From: Hanleya hanleyi
Lineage: Eukaryota; Mollusca; Polyplacophora; Lepidopleurida; Hanleyidae
NCBI GenBank assembly: GCA_036873755.1
Contig: JAVTVY010018787.1
Coordinates: forward strand, 1 to 64,000
DNA length: 64,000 nt
Direction: 5' to 3'
The first letter of the stretch is position 1, and the number at the start of each line of letters is the position of its first letter. Positions 23,736-31,486 of the stretch are shown here, one piece after another. A program made the position numbers and the translations under genes. The notes beneath the pieces are model-generated. The model was not told the DNA's origin. It searched no databases and was given only the letters and a program-made list of their open reading frames with translations.

Positions 23736-23931
23736 CATTTTGGCCCCATCCTACACCACTGATTTCAGTTGGACTGAATCTCCATATTGGGCATTGATGC
23801 ATTAGGAATAAAACACACAAGACAGGGTTTTTTGGTGAGATCTCATTTTTTTTTTTATTCAGTGAACAACAACGTGAGAACAACCACGTGAAAACTGAAG
23901 CCCAACCGACAGTCCGGCGGCCTATAACGCA

Positions 23932-24929
23932 TTGTCGGCTCTCTATCGAGCGGCCAAACCCCAGGGGATACAACGTGCCCAAGTCCGAGATTGGTTAAGA
24001 AGACAAGACACCTATACCTTACATCGATCTGTCCGTCGCCATTTTCTACGGAACCGGGTGATCGTGGGAGGAACAGATGCCCAGTGGCAAGCGGATTTGG
24101 TCGACATGAGCGCCTTTGCCAAACACAACGATGGGAATCGGTATATCTTGACGTGCATCGATATCCTATCCAACTATGCGTGGGTGGTACCCATCCGGAC
24201 GAAAACGGGGGCAAATCTCATAGCGGCGTTCAAAGACATCTTCAAGACCGGGCGCAAACCTTTGTATTTGCAAACTGACGAAGGCACGGAATTCCTCAAC
24301 AGACCGTTCCAAGCCTTTCTCAAGAAACAGAAGGTGTTTTTCTTCCATACGTACAACGAGACCAAGGCTTCCGTGGTGGAAAGGTTCAACAGGACATTCA
24401 AAGGCCGCATGTATAAATATTTCACCTATAAGAATACAAGGCGGTACATCGATGTTCTCCCGAAACTGGTGAGGGTTACAATCGAGCCTATCATCGAAGT
24501 ATAGAGAGAGCCCCCATTACCGTGACCCAACGCAATGAAGCCCAAGTCCGGCGTGTCTTGTACCCCAGGCCATCGCAGCGAACGACGAAGGCGGTGTACA
24601 AGGTCGGAGACCCTGTACGGATCAGTAAAGTCAAGGGCAAGCTCGAGAAAAGTTACTTGCCCAACTGGAGCGATGAGCACTTCCTGATTAAACGGCGCCT
24701 ACCCCGACAGCAGCGAATCTATGAACAGGAAGATCTTCAAGGGGAACCGTTGCTAGGGGCGTTTTACGAGACGGAATTACAGCCTGTCGTAAAAACACAG
24801 CAAGACTACTACACGGTGGAGCAGATTTTGAAAACGGAACGTCGGCGTGGCAAACTGTTTCATTTCGTCAAATGGCAAGGCTGGCCCAGTTCCTTCAATT
24901 CCTGGGTCGCTGCCAACCAGGTGAAATGA
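23932..24929 (+). pseudogene. Polinton integrase with chromodomain (frameshifted)
   Basis: The first frame (23,932-24,504) is a retroviral-type RVE integrase core. Its DDE triad sits at D55 (WQADLVDMS), D116 (LQTDEGTEF) and E150 (ASVVERFN). Homology then continues one frame over at 24,522-24,929 with a chromodomain-like C-terminus (YTVEQILKTERRRGKLFHF, VKWQGWPSSFNSW). A one-base change near 24,470 separates them. Integrase inserts the element and the chromodomain probably binds histone tails. In-frame homology extends a few codons upstream of the Met, to about 23,900, exactly where the internal inverted repeat ends. The N-terminus may therefore have been cut by that rearrangement. The last codon overlaps the next ATG. 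Confidence 0.9.
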
Positions 24930-25576
24930 CTATAAAGCCAGACACCACTGCCGTCATCCTTCATTCCACGTTCGACCACAGTGCTATGGACCAACAGCAG
25001 CTGCCTCTGAACACAGCGTCTCCCAAAACGCGCAAAGCACAAGTGGGCTTTGTGGTGCTAGTGCTAACCCTGCTGAGTGTGTTGTACGGAGGTGTGTTTT
25101 ACGACGTAGCCTATGTCAGCACGTTACTTAACCAACTGAGAACACCAGCCACCAGTGAAACCGGTCTACAGAGAGCACCAGTCAACCCCGTATCGAGCCC
25201 AGTCACCACCACCACCACCACACCCCGTGTACAAGCCACGTCGAGTGTAAGCTCTACACCTACACCAAGTACATCCACTACGTCTGAACACCCACCGGAT
25301 TTCATCCCTCACAGTGAACCGACAACGACGACCCACGTTGTACCCACCCCCATCATCATCCCTGACAGTGAACAGACAACGACGACCGACGTTGTACCCG
25401 CCACCACTCCAGTTCACTCGTACCAAATTTACAAGAGCGGGTTACCACGACAACGGATACACCTCGAACCATGGACCCTGGGTGGCAGCATCCCTTCACT
25501 TGCGTCATCGCAGGACCGATGGGCTCCGGCAAAACGCACTTCGTCAGGGAGCTCCTCGAACACGCCGACAGCATGA
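24926..25576 (+). CDS. Single-TM, Thr/Pro-rich Polinton protein
   Basis: The start at 24,926 overlaps the chromodomain stop (ATGA); a second in-frame Met lies at 24,986. One hydrophobic segment (VGFVVLVLTLLSVLYGGVF) sits near residue 40-60, followed by a Thr/Ser/Pro-rich region with a repeated TTTTxVVP motif that looks mucin-like. The end overlaps the ATPase start by about 100 bp in another frame. I do not recognise the family. A type II membrane protein with an O-glycosylated outer part is the simplest reading. The low-complexity region would also evolve quickly, so homology is hard to judge. Confidence 0.6.
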   Translation: MTIKPDTTAVILHSTFDHSAMDQQQLPLNTASPKTRKAQVGFVVLVLTLLSVLYGGVFYDVAYVSTLLNQLRTPATSETGLQRAPVNPVSSPVTTTTTTPRVQATSSVSSTPTPSTSTTSEHPPDFIPHSEPTTTTHVVPTPIIIPDSEQTTTTDVVPATTPVHSYQIYKSGLPRQRIHLEPWTLGGSIPSLASSQDRWAPAKRTSSGSSSNTPTA

Positions 25577-26079
25577 TCACTCCAGCCATTGCCCGAGTCG
25601 TGTGGTGTTACGGAGAATGGCAGGCAGCGTATGCAGCAATGCCCCACATCACGTTCGTGGAAGGCCTACCTAACCTGGCCGATTTGGAACCCGACACCTT
25701 GGTGGTTCTGGATGATCTCATGGCGGAGACGGATGCGCGGGTGACCCAACTCTTTACCAAAGGCAGCCATCATCGACAGCTCAGCATCATCTACATTGTG
25801 CAGAATCTGTTCAGTAAAAACAAAGAACATCGGAACATCAGCTTAAATGCCCACTACCTGGTGGTCTTCAAAAACCCGAGAGATACCACTCAACTGCTGC
25901 ACCTGGAGAGACAGATGTATCCCGGCCGCACACCGTTTGTGTTGGAAGCCTTCAAAGATGCCACAACCCCTCAGCACGGGTATATGCTCTTCGACCTCAA
26001 GCAAGCCACCCCCGAGCACCTTCGACTACGGACCGGCATCTTTCCCGGAGAGACCCACCACGTGTACATGCAAAAATAA
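25471..26079 (+). CDS. Polinton DNA-packaging ATPase
   Basis: 202 residues, intact. Walker A is GPMGSGKT at residues 15-22, Walker B is LVVLDD with the acidic pair at 81-82, and a sensor-type Asn follows in IYIVQNLF near residue 112. This is the compact FtsK/HerA-type packaging ATPase of Polintons, virophages and adintoviruses, which pumps the genome into the capsid. Its position between integrase and the capsid genes is standard. No TM segment or extra domain is visible. Confidence 0.92.
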   Translation: MDPGWQHPFTCVIAGPMGSGKTHFVRELLEHADSMITPAIARVVWCYGEWQAAYAAMPHITFVEGLPNLADLEPDTLVVLDDLMAETDARVTQLFTKGSHHRQLSIIYIVQNLFSKNKEHRNISLNAHYLVVFKNPRDTTQLLHLERQMYPGRTPFVLEAFKDATTPQHGYMLFDLKQATPEHLRLRTGIFPGETHHVYMQK

Positions 26080-26221
26080 TGTAAACACACCCACAGTGGC
26101 TCCCCCAGCTGGGGTCTGTGTGTTTGATGATGGGGAATAATAAAAAGAATGAATACCACAGCAGGGTTGACTTTGTCTCTGAGGTAGATAAAAAGAGCAG
26201 AGTTGTGGGTTCTAGCATTAG

Positions 26222-26572
26222 TTGTACAGGATGTCTGCGCGAGTACGGAAGCACGCTCCCACGCTCCGTGTATTGAAGACGGCTCCACCCGAGTTAGTCC
26301 GAACCATTGTACGCGGTGCGGACCCTGACCTTGTACGCTGTCTGTGCGAGATCGGGTACAACCTGTTAAAAGGCAACGTACCACTGACTCCGGCTCAGAA
26401 GACCAAGTTGGCCAAGCATAAGACAGGTCTCCGAACCTTAGTCCAGAAGCGGGTCCCTCAAACACAAAAGAAAAGGTGTTACAGAAAGGCGGCTTTCTCG
26501 GGGCCATCTTAGCACCGTTGGCCGCTTCTGTGTTGGGTCCAGTATTGGGTGGACTCTTCGACCGACAATGAA
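26222..26572 (+). pseudogene. Small basic Polinton protein, frameshifted tail
   Basis: The first frame (from the Met at 26,231, or upstream at 26,222) encodes a basic, helical protein with ELVRTIVRGADPDLVRCL, LLKGNVPLTP and AQKTKLAKHK. It then loses frame near 26,465-26,480. A Gly/Ala/Leu-rich hydrophobic tail continues in another frame and ends at 26,572, overlapping the next ATG. The same two-part layout (KLAKHK core, then a Gly-rich hydrophobic end) is familiar to me from small ORFs in invertebrate virus-like elements. Its function is unknown; a DNA-binding or core protein is a guess. Confidence 0.65.
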
Positions 26573-27416
26573 CCACACGAAAAAAATGGTCCTCGTCGAA
26601 CCACGGTTCCTGCAAAACCTCCAATCACCCTACCCTGTCCCACCTACGGTGAAGACCATAAACAGCCTCGATGGAGAGATGCAACAGATCTTACAGAGAC
26701 CGGGATTAAGCGACAGTGAGAAAGTACAACGGTACAATGAGACGCTTCAACGGTACATGACGTTCATGGACCAATACAAAACTCGCTCTACCCCAGCAAC
26801 AGCACCACCACCACCACCACGTGACAGACCGCCGACCTCAGCACCGTTCCAACAGCCGCCATTACCAGGGGTAGCCCCCACAGCCCCACAGTGGGTGGAA
26901 GACGAAGTGCTGAAGGGTGTACCTGCATCGTTCAAGAAACAAGCTGGCCTGGTATTACAACGGATGAAACAGAATCCTAACATGACTTGGAATGATAAAG
27001 GCGAACTCCTGGTACAGAATCGGGTGGTCCCCGGCACCCACATGACGGATTTAGTGAATGATCTGATGCGTCAACGCAGATCGCACACCGATCCTCGAGG
27101 ATGGGAGGTCTTCGCTCAAGGCTTGAAAGACATGCATGTACCACAGGAATTGGTGGGAAACCCCCACCGCTGGGCCTTTATGCAGCGTGACTCACCGACT
27201 CGTGCACCACGACTCTCACCACAACCTTGGGAAGCCGACTGGGAACCGGAGTCACCCCCCAAAACTCCACCACCACAACGGGCACCTTCTTTTCAGACCT
27301 TTAAAAAACCACCCTCGATCAGGACACCCCATATCTCCAGAGCCGTGACACGTAGTAAGTCAACGCGACGAACACGACGCCAGACACAACCGCCCAAGGC
27401 CTGGAACACCTATTAA
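26568..27416 (+). CDS. Polinton protein of unknown function, 282 aa
   Basis: Intact. An N-terminal segment of about 60 residues has a helical motif (SLDGEMQQILQRPGLSDSEK, then YNETLQRYMTF), followed by a Pro-rich linker (about 75-105). A compact middle domain follows (about 106-190: EVLKGVPASFKKQAGLVLQR, WNDKGELLVQNRVVPG). The C-terminus is very basic and Pro-rich (KSTRRTRRQTQ). The N-terminal motif is recurrent in Polinton-like elements of invertebrates, but I know no function. The basic tail suggests nucleic-acid or capsid-interior contact. It sits directly upstream of the minor capsid gene. Confidence 0.7.
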   Translation: MNHTKKMVLVEPRFLQNLQSPYPVPPTVKTINSLDGEMQQILQRPGLSDSEKVQRYNETLQRYMTFMDQYKTRSTPATAPPPPPRDRPPTSAPFQQPPLPGVAPTAPQWVEDEVLKGVPASFKKQAGLVLQRMKQNPNMTWNDKGELLVQNRVVPGTHMTDLVNDLMRQRRSHTDPRGWEVFAQGLKDMHVPQELVGNPHRWAFMQRDSPTRAPRLSPQPWEADWEPESPPKTPPPQRAPSFQTFKKPPSIRTPHISRAVTRSKSTRRTRRQTQPPKAWNTY

Positions 27417-27449
27417 AACCAACAGCAGCAGCAGGACAGCTCAGTCGCC

Positions 27450-28237
27450 ATGTTTTACCTCACCCTACCCAGTAACAGTTCGCTGGATGTGTTTCCTGAC
27501 AACACCGTGGCCAAGTACGTCACCCAGTTACCGCAACCGTTGCATTTACCTGGACGATGGGAATGTGGCCTCGTGGATATCCAATACCCTTACTCGTGGT
27601 ACAACGTGCGAGCCAATGAAGTGTGGTACGAGGTGACCTACGAAGGCAAAAACACCCGACTCACCCTGCCCGAAGGCCAATACGATACCCCCAAAGAGTT
27701 CATGGGTGGCTGTCAAGACTGTTGCATTATAAGGCTCTACGGGAGGTGACGAATACTTCAAAACCCATCAAAGCCTATCCCTTCAAGAATCACGTGGACT
27801 TCGATTACAACGCACACAACGACAAGGCAGAGCTTATCGTCACCGGCAAGGCGAGTGTCGTACTGAGTCCTATCCTACAGCAAATGCTGGGTTTCGATCT
27901 AAAGACGTTCGCTGGTCCCACCGAACACCATGGCGAGATGCCGATGGATATGAAGTCGGGTATGTACGGACTCTACGTCTACTCGGACGTGGTGGACAAC
28001 CACATCGTGGGCGATATCAACACACCTCTGTTACGGGTGGTCCCCATTAAAAAGACGTATGGAGGTCAAGTCACCCACAGTTTCACCCACATGCTCTACT
28101 TGCCCGTACGACAAACTGACATCAACACGATCACGGTGGATATAAGAGATGACACGGGACGACCGGTGGCATTCGAACGAGGAAAAGTGGTGCTGACACT
28201 TCATTTTCGACAAGCACGTGCTCCCCACTTTGCATAA
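27450..28237 (+). pseudogene. Polinton minor capsid (penton-like), frameshifted
   Basis: The first frame (27,450 to about 27,705) begins MFYLTLPSNSSLDVFPDN and continues LPGRWECGLVDIQYPYSWY. After a frame change near 27,705-27,715 it runs to 28,237 (IKAYPFKNHVDFDYN, ILQQMLGFDLKTF, GLYVYSDVVDNHIVGD). The profile (N-terminal SNSS, CGL, LYVYSD..) fits the penton-type minor capsid protein that forms capsid vertices in Polintons. The stop overlaps the ATG of the next gene. One indel makes this copy non-functional unless the frameshift is a sequencing error. Confidence 0.82.
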
Positions 28238-28644
28238 TGAAAGTACCTTACGAGTGCGATGCATGCAGCTATATGGACTATTATGCCCAACAGGCCGGGG
28301 GTGGCTTTCCGGTCTTTAGTGGTGCACGCATGCAACGTGGACATGGACTGGGGAACATACTCGGCAGCATCGTCAAAACGTTCCTGCCCTTGGTGACGCG
28401 TGGGGTGAAAGCAATCGGCAAACAAGCGGTACGCAGTGGACTGCAAGTGGCCGGTGATGTCTTGGGGGGTACGGCACCCAAAGAATCCTTGAAACGGCGG
28501 GCCAAAGAAGCGGGAGGCGTCTTGGTGGCCAAAGCACAACGCACCGTAGGGAATAAAAGAGCTGCCCCACCGAGACCACGCACCAGTCGACGACCGACCC
28601 AGCGACGACGCACATCGAAGAAGACAAAGGATATCTTTTCTTAA
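28237..28644 (+). CDS. pVI-like basic minor virion protein
   Basis: 135 residues, intact. A Cys-containing start (CDACSYMDYYAQQAGGGFP) is followed by GARMQRGHGLGNILGSIV, a region with amphipathic-helix character (about 45-75: FLPLVTRGVKAIGKQAVRSG), and a long Arg/Lys-rich tail. Small proteins with the same Gly-rich GHGLG segment precede the major capsid gene in many Polintons and have been compared with adenovirus pVI/pX. The assignment to membrane-active or core roles is inference. Confidence 0.65.
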   Translation: MKVPYECDACSYMDYYAQQAGGGFPVFSGARMQRGHGLGNILGSIVKTFLPLVTRGVKAIGKQAVRSGLQVAGDVLGGTAPKESLKRRAKEAGGVLVAKAQRTVGNKRAAPPRPRTSRRPTQRRRTSKKTKDIFS

Positions 28645-28647
28645 AAC

Positions 28648-29958
28648 ATGTCCTTGATCCACGCCGAGTCCTGCCCCTCCACCAACAGTGAATTTGATTT
28701 GTGGACCGTGCCGCCCACACAGACCAGTGTCGAACAAGGATTATGGGTGGAGCATCTCCCGCTCTCCAGCATCAACGAAACCGGGCCCATCGAGTTCACC
28801 ATCAGTAATGCGGATACGGCCTATGTGGATTTAGCCCATACCTACTTGTATGTGAAAGCCAAGGTGGTCAGTGGGGATGGCACCAGAATCGTCCAAGCTG
28901 CAACGGTGGGCCCGACGAATCTCTGGCTGCACTCGATGTTTCAGCAGGTGGATATTTTTCTCAGCGACAAACTCATCAGTGACTCCACCAACACGTACCC
29001 CTATCGAGCCTACATCGAGACACTGTTGTCGTATGGCCGAGAGGCTAAAAAATCTCAGCTGACAACCGCTTTATTCTACAGGGACACGCCCGAGCACATG
29101 GACACGGTGGACAATGGGGGATATAACAAACGGAAGGCTTTCACTGCGAACAGTGCCTCGGTGGATATGATCGGTCGACTGCACGCAGACATGTTCATGC
29201 AAGACCGGTACCTCTTGAACAAGATCCCCATCAAAATCCGACTGATACGGGCGCCTCCGACCTTCGCCTTGATGGCCACTAACGTAGAGGGGCATGCAGC
29301 GGACTATAAGATTGTCATCCAAGACGCAGTCCTGTATGTCCGAAAAGTGAAACCGAATCCAGCCGTTCAATTGGGACACATGAAAGCCTTGGAAACAAAA
29401 CCAGCCCAGTACCCTATCCGACGTGTACAAACCAAAGTGTTCTCTGTGCCTGCTGGAAATATGGGCGCCAACAAAGAAAACCTGTTCCTGGGGGAACTAC
29501 CCAAGCGATTGATCCTGGCCTGTGTGGAAAATACCAGTTTCAGTGGAGCCTACCCAGAGAATCCGTTTGACTTTCAACATTTCGGCATCAATTTTGTGGC
29601 CCTGCATGTGGATGGACAACAGGTGCCAGCCACGGCCTTAACCCCGAACTTTGGGCGCGCGAATTTCATTCGAGCCTATCAGAGCCTGTTTACAGCCACC
29701 GGTCAAATCAACCAGGACGAAGGGAATTTCATCAGTCGGGAGCACTACGCGAACGGATACACGTTGTTCTGTTTCGATCTAACCCCCACCTTAGAGAACG
29801 ACCATCAGCTGGCCCTGGCCAAGCAAGGCAACTTACGGTTGGAAATCCACTTTGCACGAGCCCTGGCGACCACCGTCAATGTGATCTGCTACGCCGAGTT
29901 TGACAACATCATTCAAGTGGGCAAGGCGCGCAACGTCCTGTGTGACTTCTCCACCTAA
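28648..29958 (+). CDS. Polinton major capsid protein (double jelly-roll)
   Basis: 436 residues, uninterrupted, near full length for the family. Recognisable segments are the N-terminal FDLWTVPPTQTSVEQGLWVE, TGPIEFTISNADTAYVDLAH, the FQQVDIFLSDKLIS strand-loop, YNKRKAFTANSASVDMIGRL and the C-terminal LRLEIHFARALATTVNVICY, then EFDNIIQV. The double jelly-roll forms hexameric capsomers of an icosahedral shell. The gene ends immediately before the protease ATG. Being open over 1.3 kb while integrase and polymerase are broken is notable. Confidence 0.92.
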   Translation: MSLIHAESCPSTNSEFDLWTVPPTQTSVEQGLWVEHLPLSSINETGPIEFTISNADTAYVDLAHTYLYVKAKVVSGDGTRIVQAATVGPTNLWLHSMFQQVDIFLSDKLISDSTNTYPYRAYIETLLSYGREAKKSQLTTALFYRDTPEHMDTVDNGGYNKRKAFTANSASVDMIGRLHADMFMQDRYLLNKIPIKIRLIRAPPTFALMATNVEGHAADYKIVIQDAVLYVRKVKPNPAVQLGHMKALETKPAQYPIRRVQTKVFSVPAGNMGANKENLFLGELPKRLILACVENTSFSGAYPENPFDFQHFGINFVALHVDGQQVPATALTPNFGRANFIRAYQSLFTATGQINQDEGNFISREHYANGYTLFCFDLTPTLENDHQLALAKQGNLRLEIHFARALATTVNVICYAEFDNIIQVGKARNVLCDFST

Positions 29959-29959
29959 C

Positions 29960-30433
29960 ATGGATACAGACCAGATAACCACCGTGCTGGAGAATGACCC
30001 AGAGACACGTAGGGTCTTTCAAGGGGTGTTCGCCCGAGATGTGTTTCCATTAGACCGTATGTATCCGGCTGCTTACGTTCTCAACACGGACCCGATGGAT
30101 CGACCCGGTGAACACTGGGTGGCCGTGTACTTGACAGAACAGCAGGGCGAATACTTTGACCCGTACGGCCTGCCACCCCTCCATCCCGATTTAACAGACT
30201 TCATGGATCAAGGCACAGAGACGTGGTGTTGGAACAGTCAAACGTTGCAAAGCCTGACCAGTGGCGTGTGCGGACAATATTGCTTGTTTTACCTGTACCA
30301 TCGATGCCGGGGAAGACCCTTATCTACCATCGTACAGATGTTTGACGAGTACCCCAAGGCCGAGGACCGCGATGTACTCGTCTATGACTGGGCCGCCCAT
30401 CATTTCAATGTACAAGCCCCGTTCTGGGCTTAA
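29960..30433 (+). CDS. Adenain-like capsid maturation protease
   Basis: The ATG at 29,960 follows the capsid-gene stop by one base; an upstream in-frame Met lies inside the capsid gene and is unlikely to be used. There are 157 residues. The Ulp1/adenain-type catalytic set is in order: H52 (GEHWVAVY), D67 (EYFDPYG), Q94 (NSQTLQS) and C104 (SGVCGQYCLF). It would cleave capsid-interior proteins during assembly. All catalytic residues are present, so this gene looks intact. Confidence 0.9.
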   Translation: MDTDQITTVLENDPETRRVFQGVFARDVFPLDRMYPAAYVLNTDPMDRPGEHWVAVYLTEQQGEYFDPYGLPPLHPDLTDFMDQGTETWCWNSQTLQSLTSGVCGQYCLFYLYHRCRGRPLSTIVQMFDEYPKAEDRDVLVYDWAAHHFNVQAPFWA

Positions 30434-30555
30434 GTTCTTTCAATGTATACACGCCCGCTGTTCTGGGCTTAAGTTTACAAGCCCCTTGTTCAGTTCTTTC
30501 AATGTGCAAGCCCCTTGTTCTGGGCTTCAGTTCTTTCAATGTACAAGCCCCTTGT
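30434..30555 (+). repeat. Short tandem duplications of the protease 3' end
   Basis: Three to four imperfect copies of a roughly 36-40-bp unit (TTCTTTCAATGTACAAGCCC and TTCTGGGCTT) start with the last codons and stop of the protease gene. Unequal crossover or replication slippage is likely. Confidence 0.8.
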
Positions 30556-31080
30556 TCTGGGCTTCAGTTTTCACGTGGTTGTTCTCACGTTGTTGTTGTT
30601 CACTGAATAAAAAAAAGAGATCTCACCAAAAAAAAACCCTGTCTTGTGTGTTTTATTCAAAATGCATCAATGCCCAAGGTGGAGATTCAGTCAAACTGAA
30701 ATCAGTGGTGTAGGATGGGGCCAAAATGTAACCCATCAATGTTAGAATGCAAGCGCACTATAGTAAAAATAGAGAGCCAATGAAATCAGCCCACAGACCA
30801 AGTACGTGTTTTTGGTCTAGGTTTGGAGCGGGCATTTCATTGAGGTGCGTGTATACGGTGAGTGAAGAGACTCGTCCAACACGTATAGATTAAGTTTATG
30901 ACTATAAGTTCTATGTTGTCGATTTAACCTCTCCCTACATTGACGCGCGCGCGCGCGCTGCGGCCGGAGAACCCCCGCGCGCGCGCGCGCTGCGGCCAGG
31001 GCGGGCCAGGCCGGTGAAAAAGTCTCGGAGGTTGAACATCCGGACGTCTAAGGAAACATTTGGAACTCTTTCAGTGCTCG
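30556..31080 (-). repeat. Internal inverted repeat, right arm
   Basis: Reverse complement of the left arm. It starts just after the protease stop region (GGGCTTCAGTTTTCACGTGG), includes one copy of the 185-bp block and a CGCG-rich run at 30,942-30,995, and ends near 31,080. Confidence 0.85.
30606..30611 (+). terminator. Candidate poly(A) signal for the plus-strand gene block
   Basis: AATAAA followed by an A-run, 170 bp after the protease stop and inside the right internal arm. Nothing else in the sequence confirms its use. Confidence 0.35.
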
Positions 31081-31221
31081 GGATGTGACCCATCAATACC
31101 CAGAAACCCAACATAGGTGTTAACACCATGATATAACCTGCTCGGAGCATGGTTAGTACGAATGTTTCGGTGGTGGTGGTGTTCAATAAAAAACTTCATG
31201 AAAACCCAAGTGAAGTTCAAA

Positions 31222-31229
31222 TATTTATT
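31222..31229 (-). terminator. Candidate poly(A) signal for polymerase
   Basis: AATAAA on the minus strand (complement of 31,224-31,229), about 260 bp past the polymerase stop region. The surrounding 31,081-31,486 segment shows no other feature. Confidence 0.3.
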
Positions 31230-31486
31230 AAGGTGAACATTTTAAGAATGTATGTACAAGTATATAAGAACGTTGCAAACAAGAATTGAGGTGAACGTAT
31301 GTATAGAGAGAGAAATCACAGTGGAGTATATAACAGTTAAACCGAGTCATCGAACTGACGTATATCGAGTACTTATTCAAAAGAATGACAAACAAGTTCA
31401 TGGTGTAATGTATATAGAGAGTAATTTAGAGTCCAAATATGTATGTCCATTAGAGTTCACAAGTCCGGGTATAAGATAATATATGT

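Larger units (their letters stand above)
22838..23904 (+). repeat. Internal inverted repeat, left arm
   Basis: Two conserved blocks match the reverse complement of 30,556-31,080: about 22,838-22,990 (GAGTTCCAAATGTTTCC and a GC-rich part) and about 23,371-23,904 (through GTGAGATCTCA and CCACGTGAAAACTGAAGCCC). The segment between the blocks has no counterpart on the right. The arm ends at 23,904, where integrase homology begins. Confidence 0.85.

Noticed and set aside
24872..25042. Open frames overlapping the chromodomain on both strands
   Set aside because: Shadow frames of the integrase C-terminus; only the part after 24,926 was kept as a separate gene.
25971..26624. 217-codon minus-strand open frame in the Polinton
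   Set aside because: Antisense to the ATPase end and small basic gene; composition is not protein-like.
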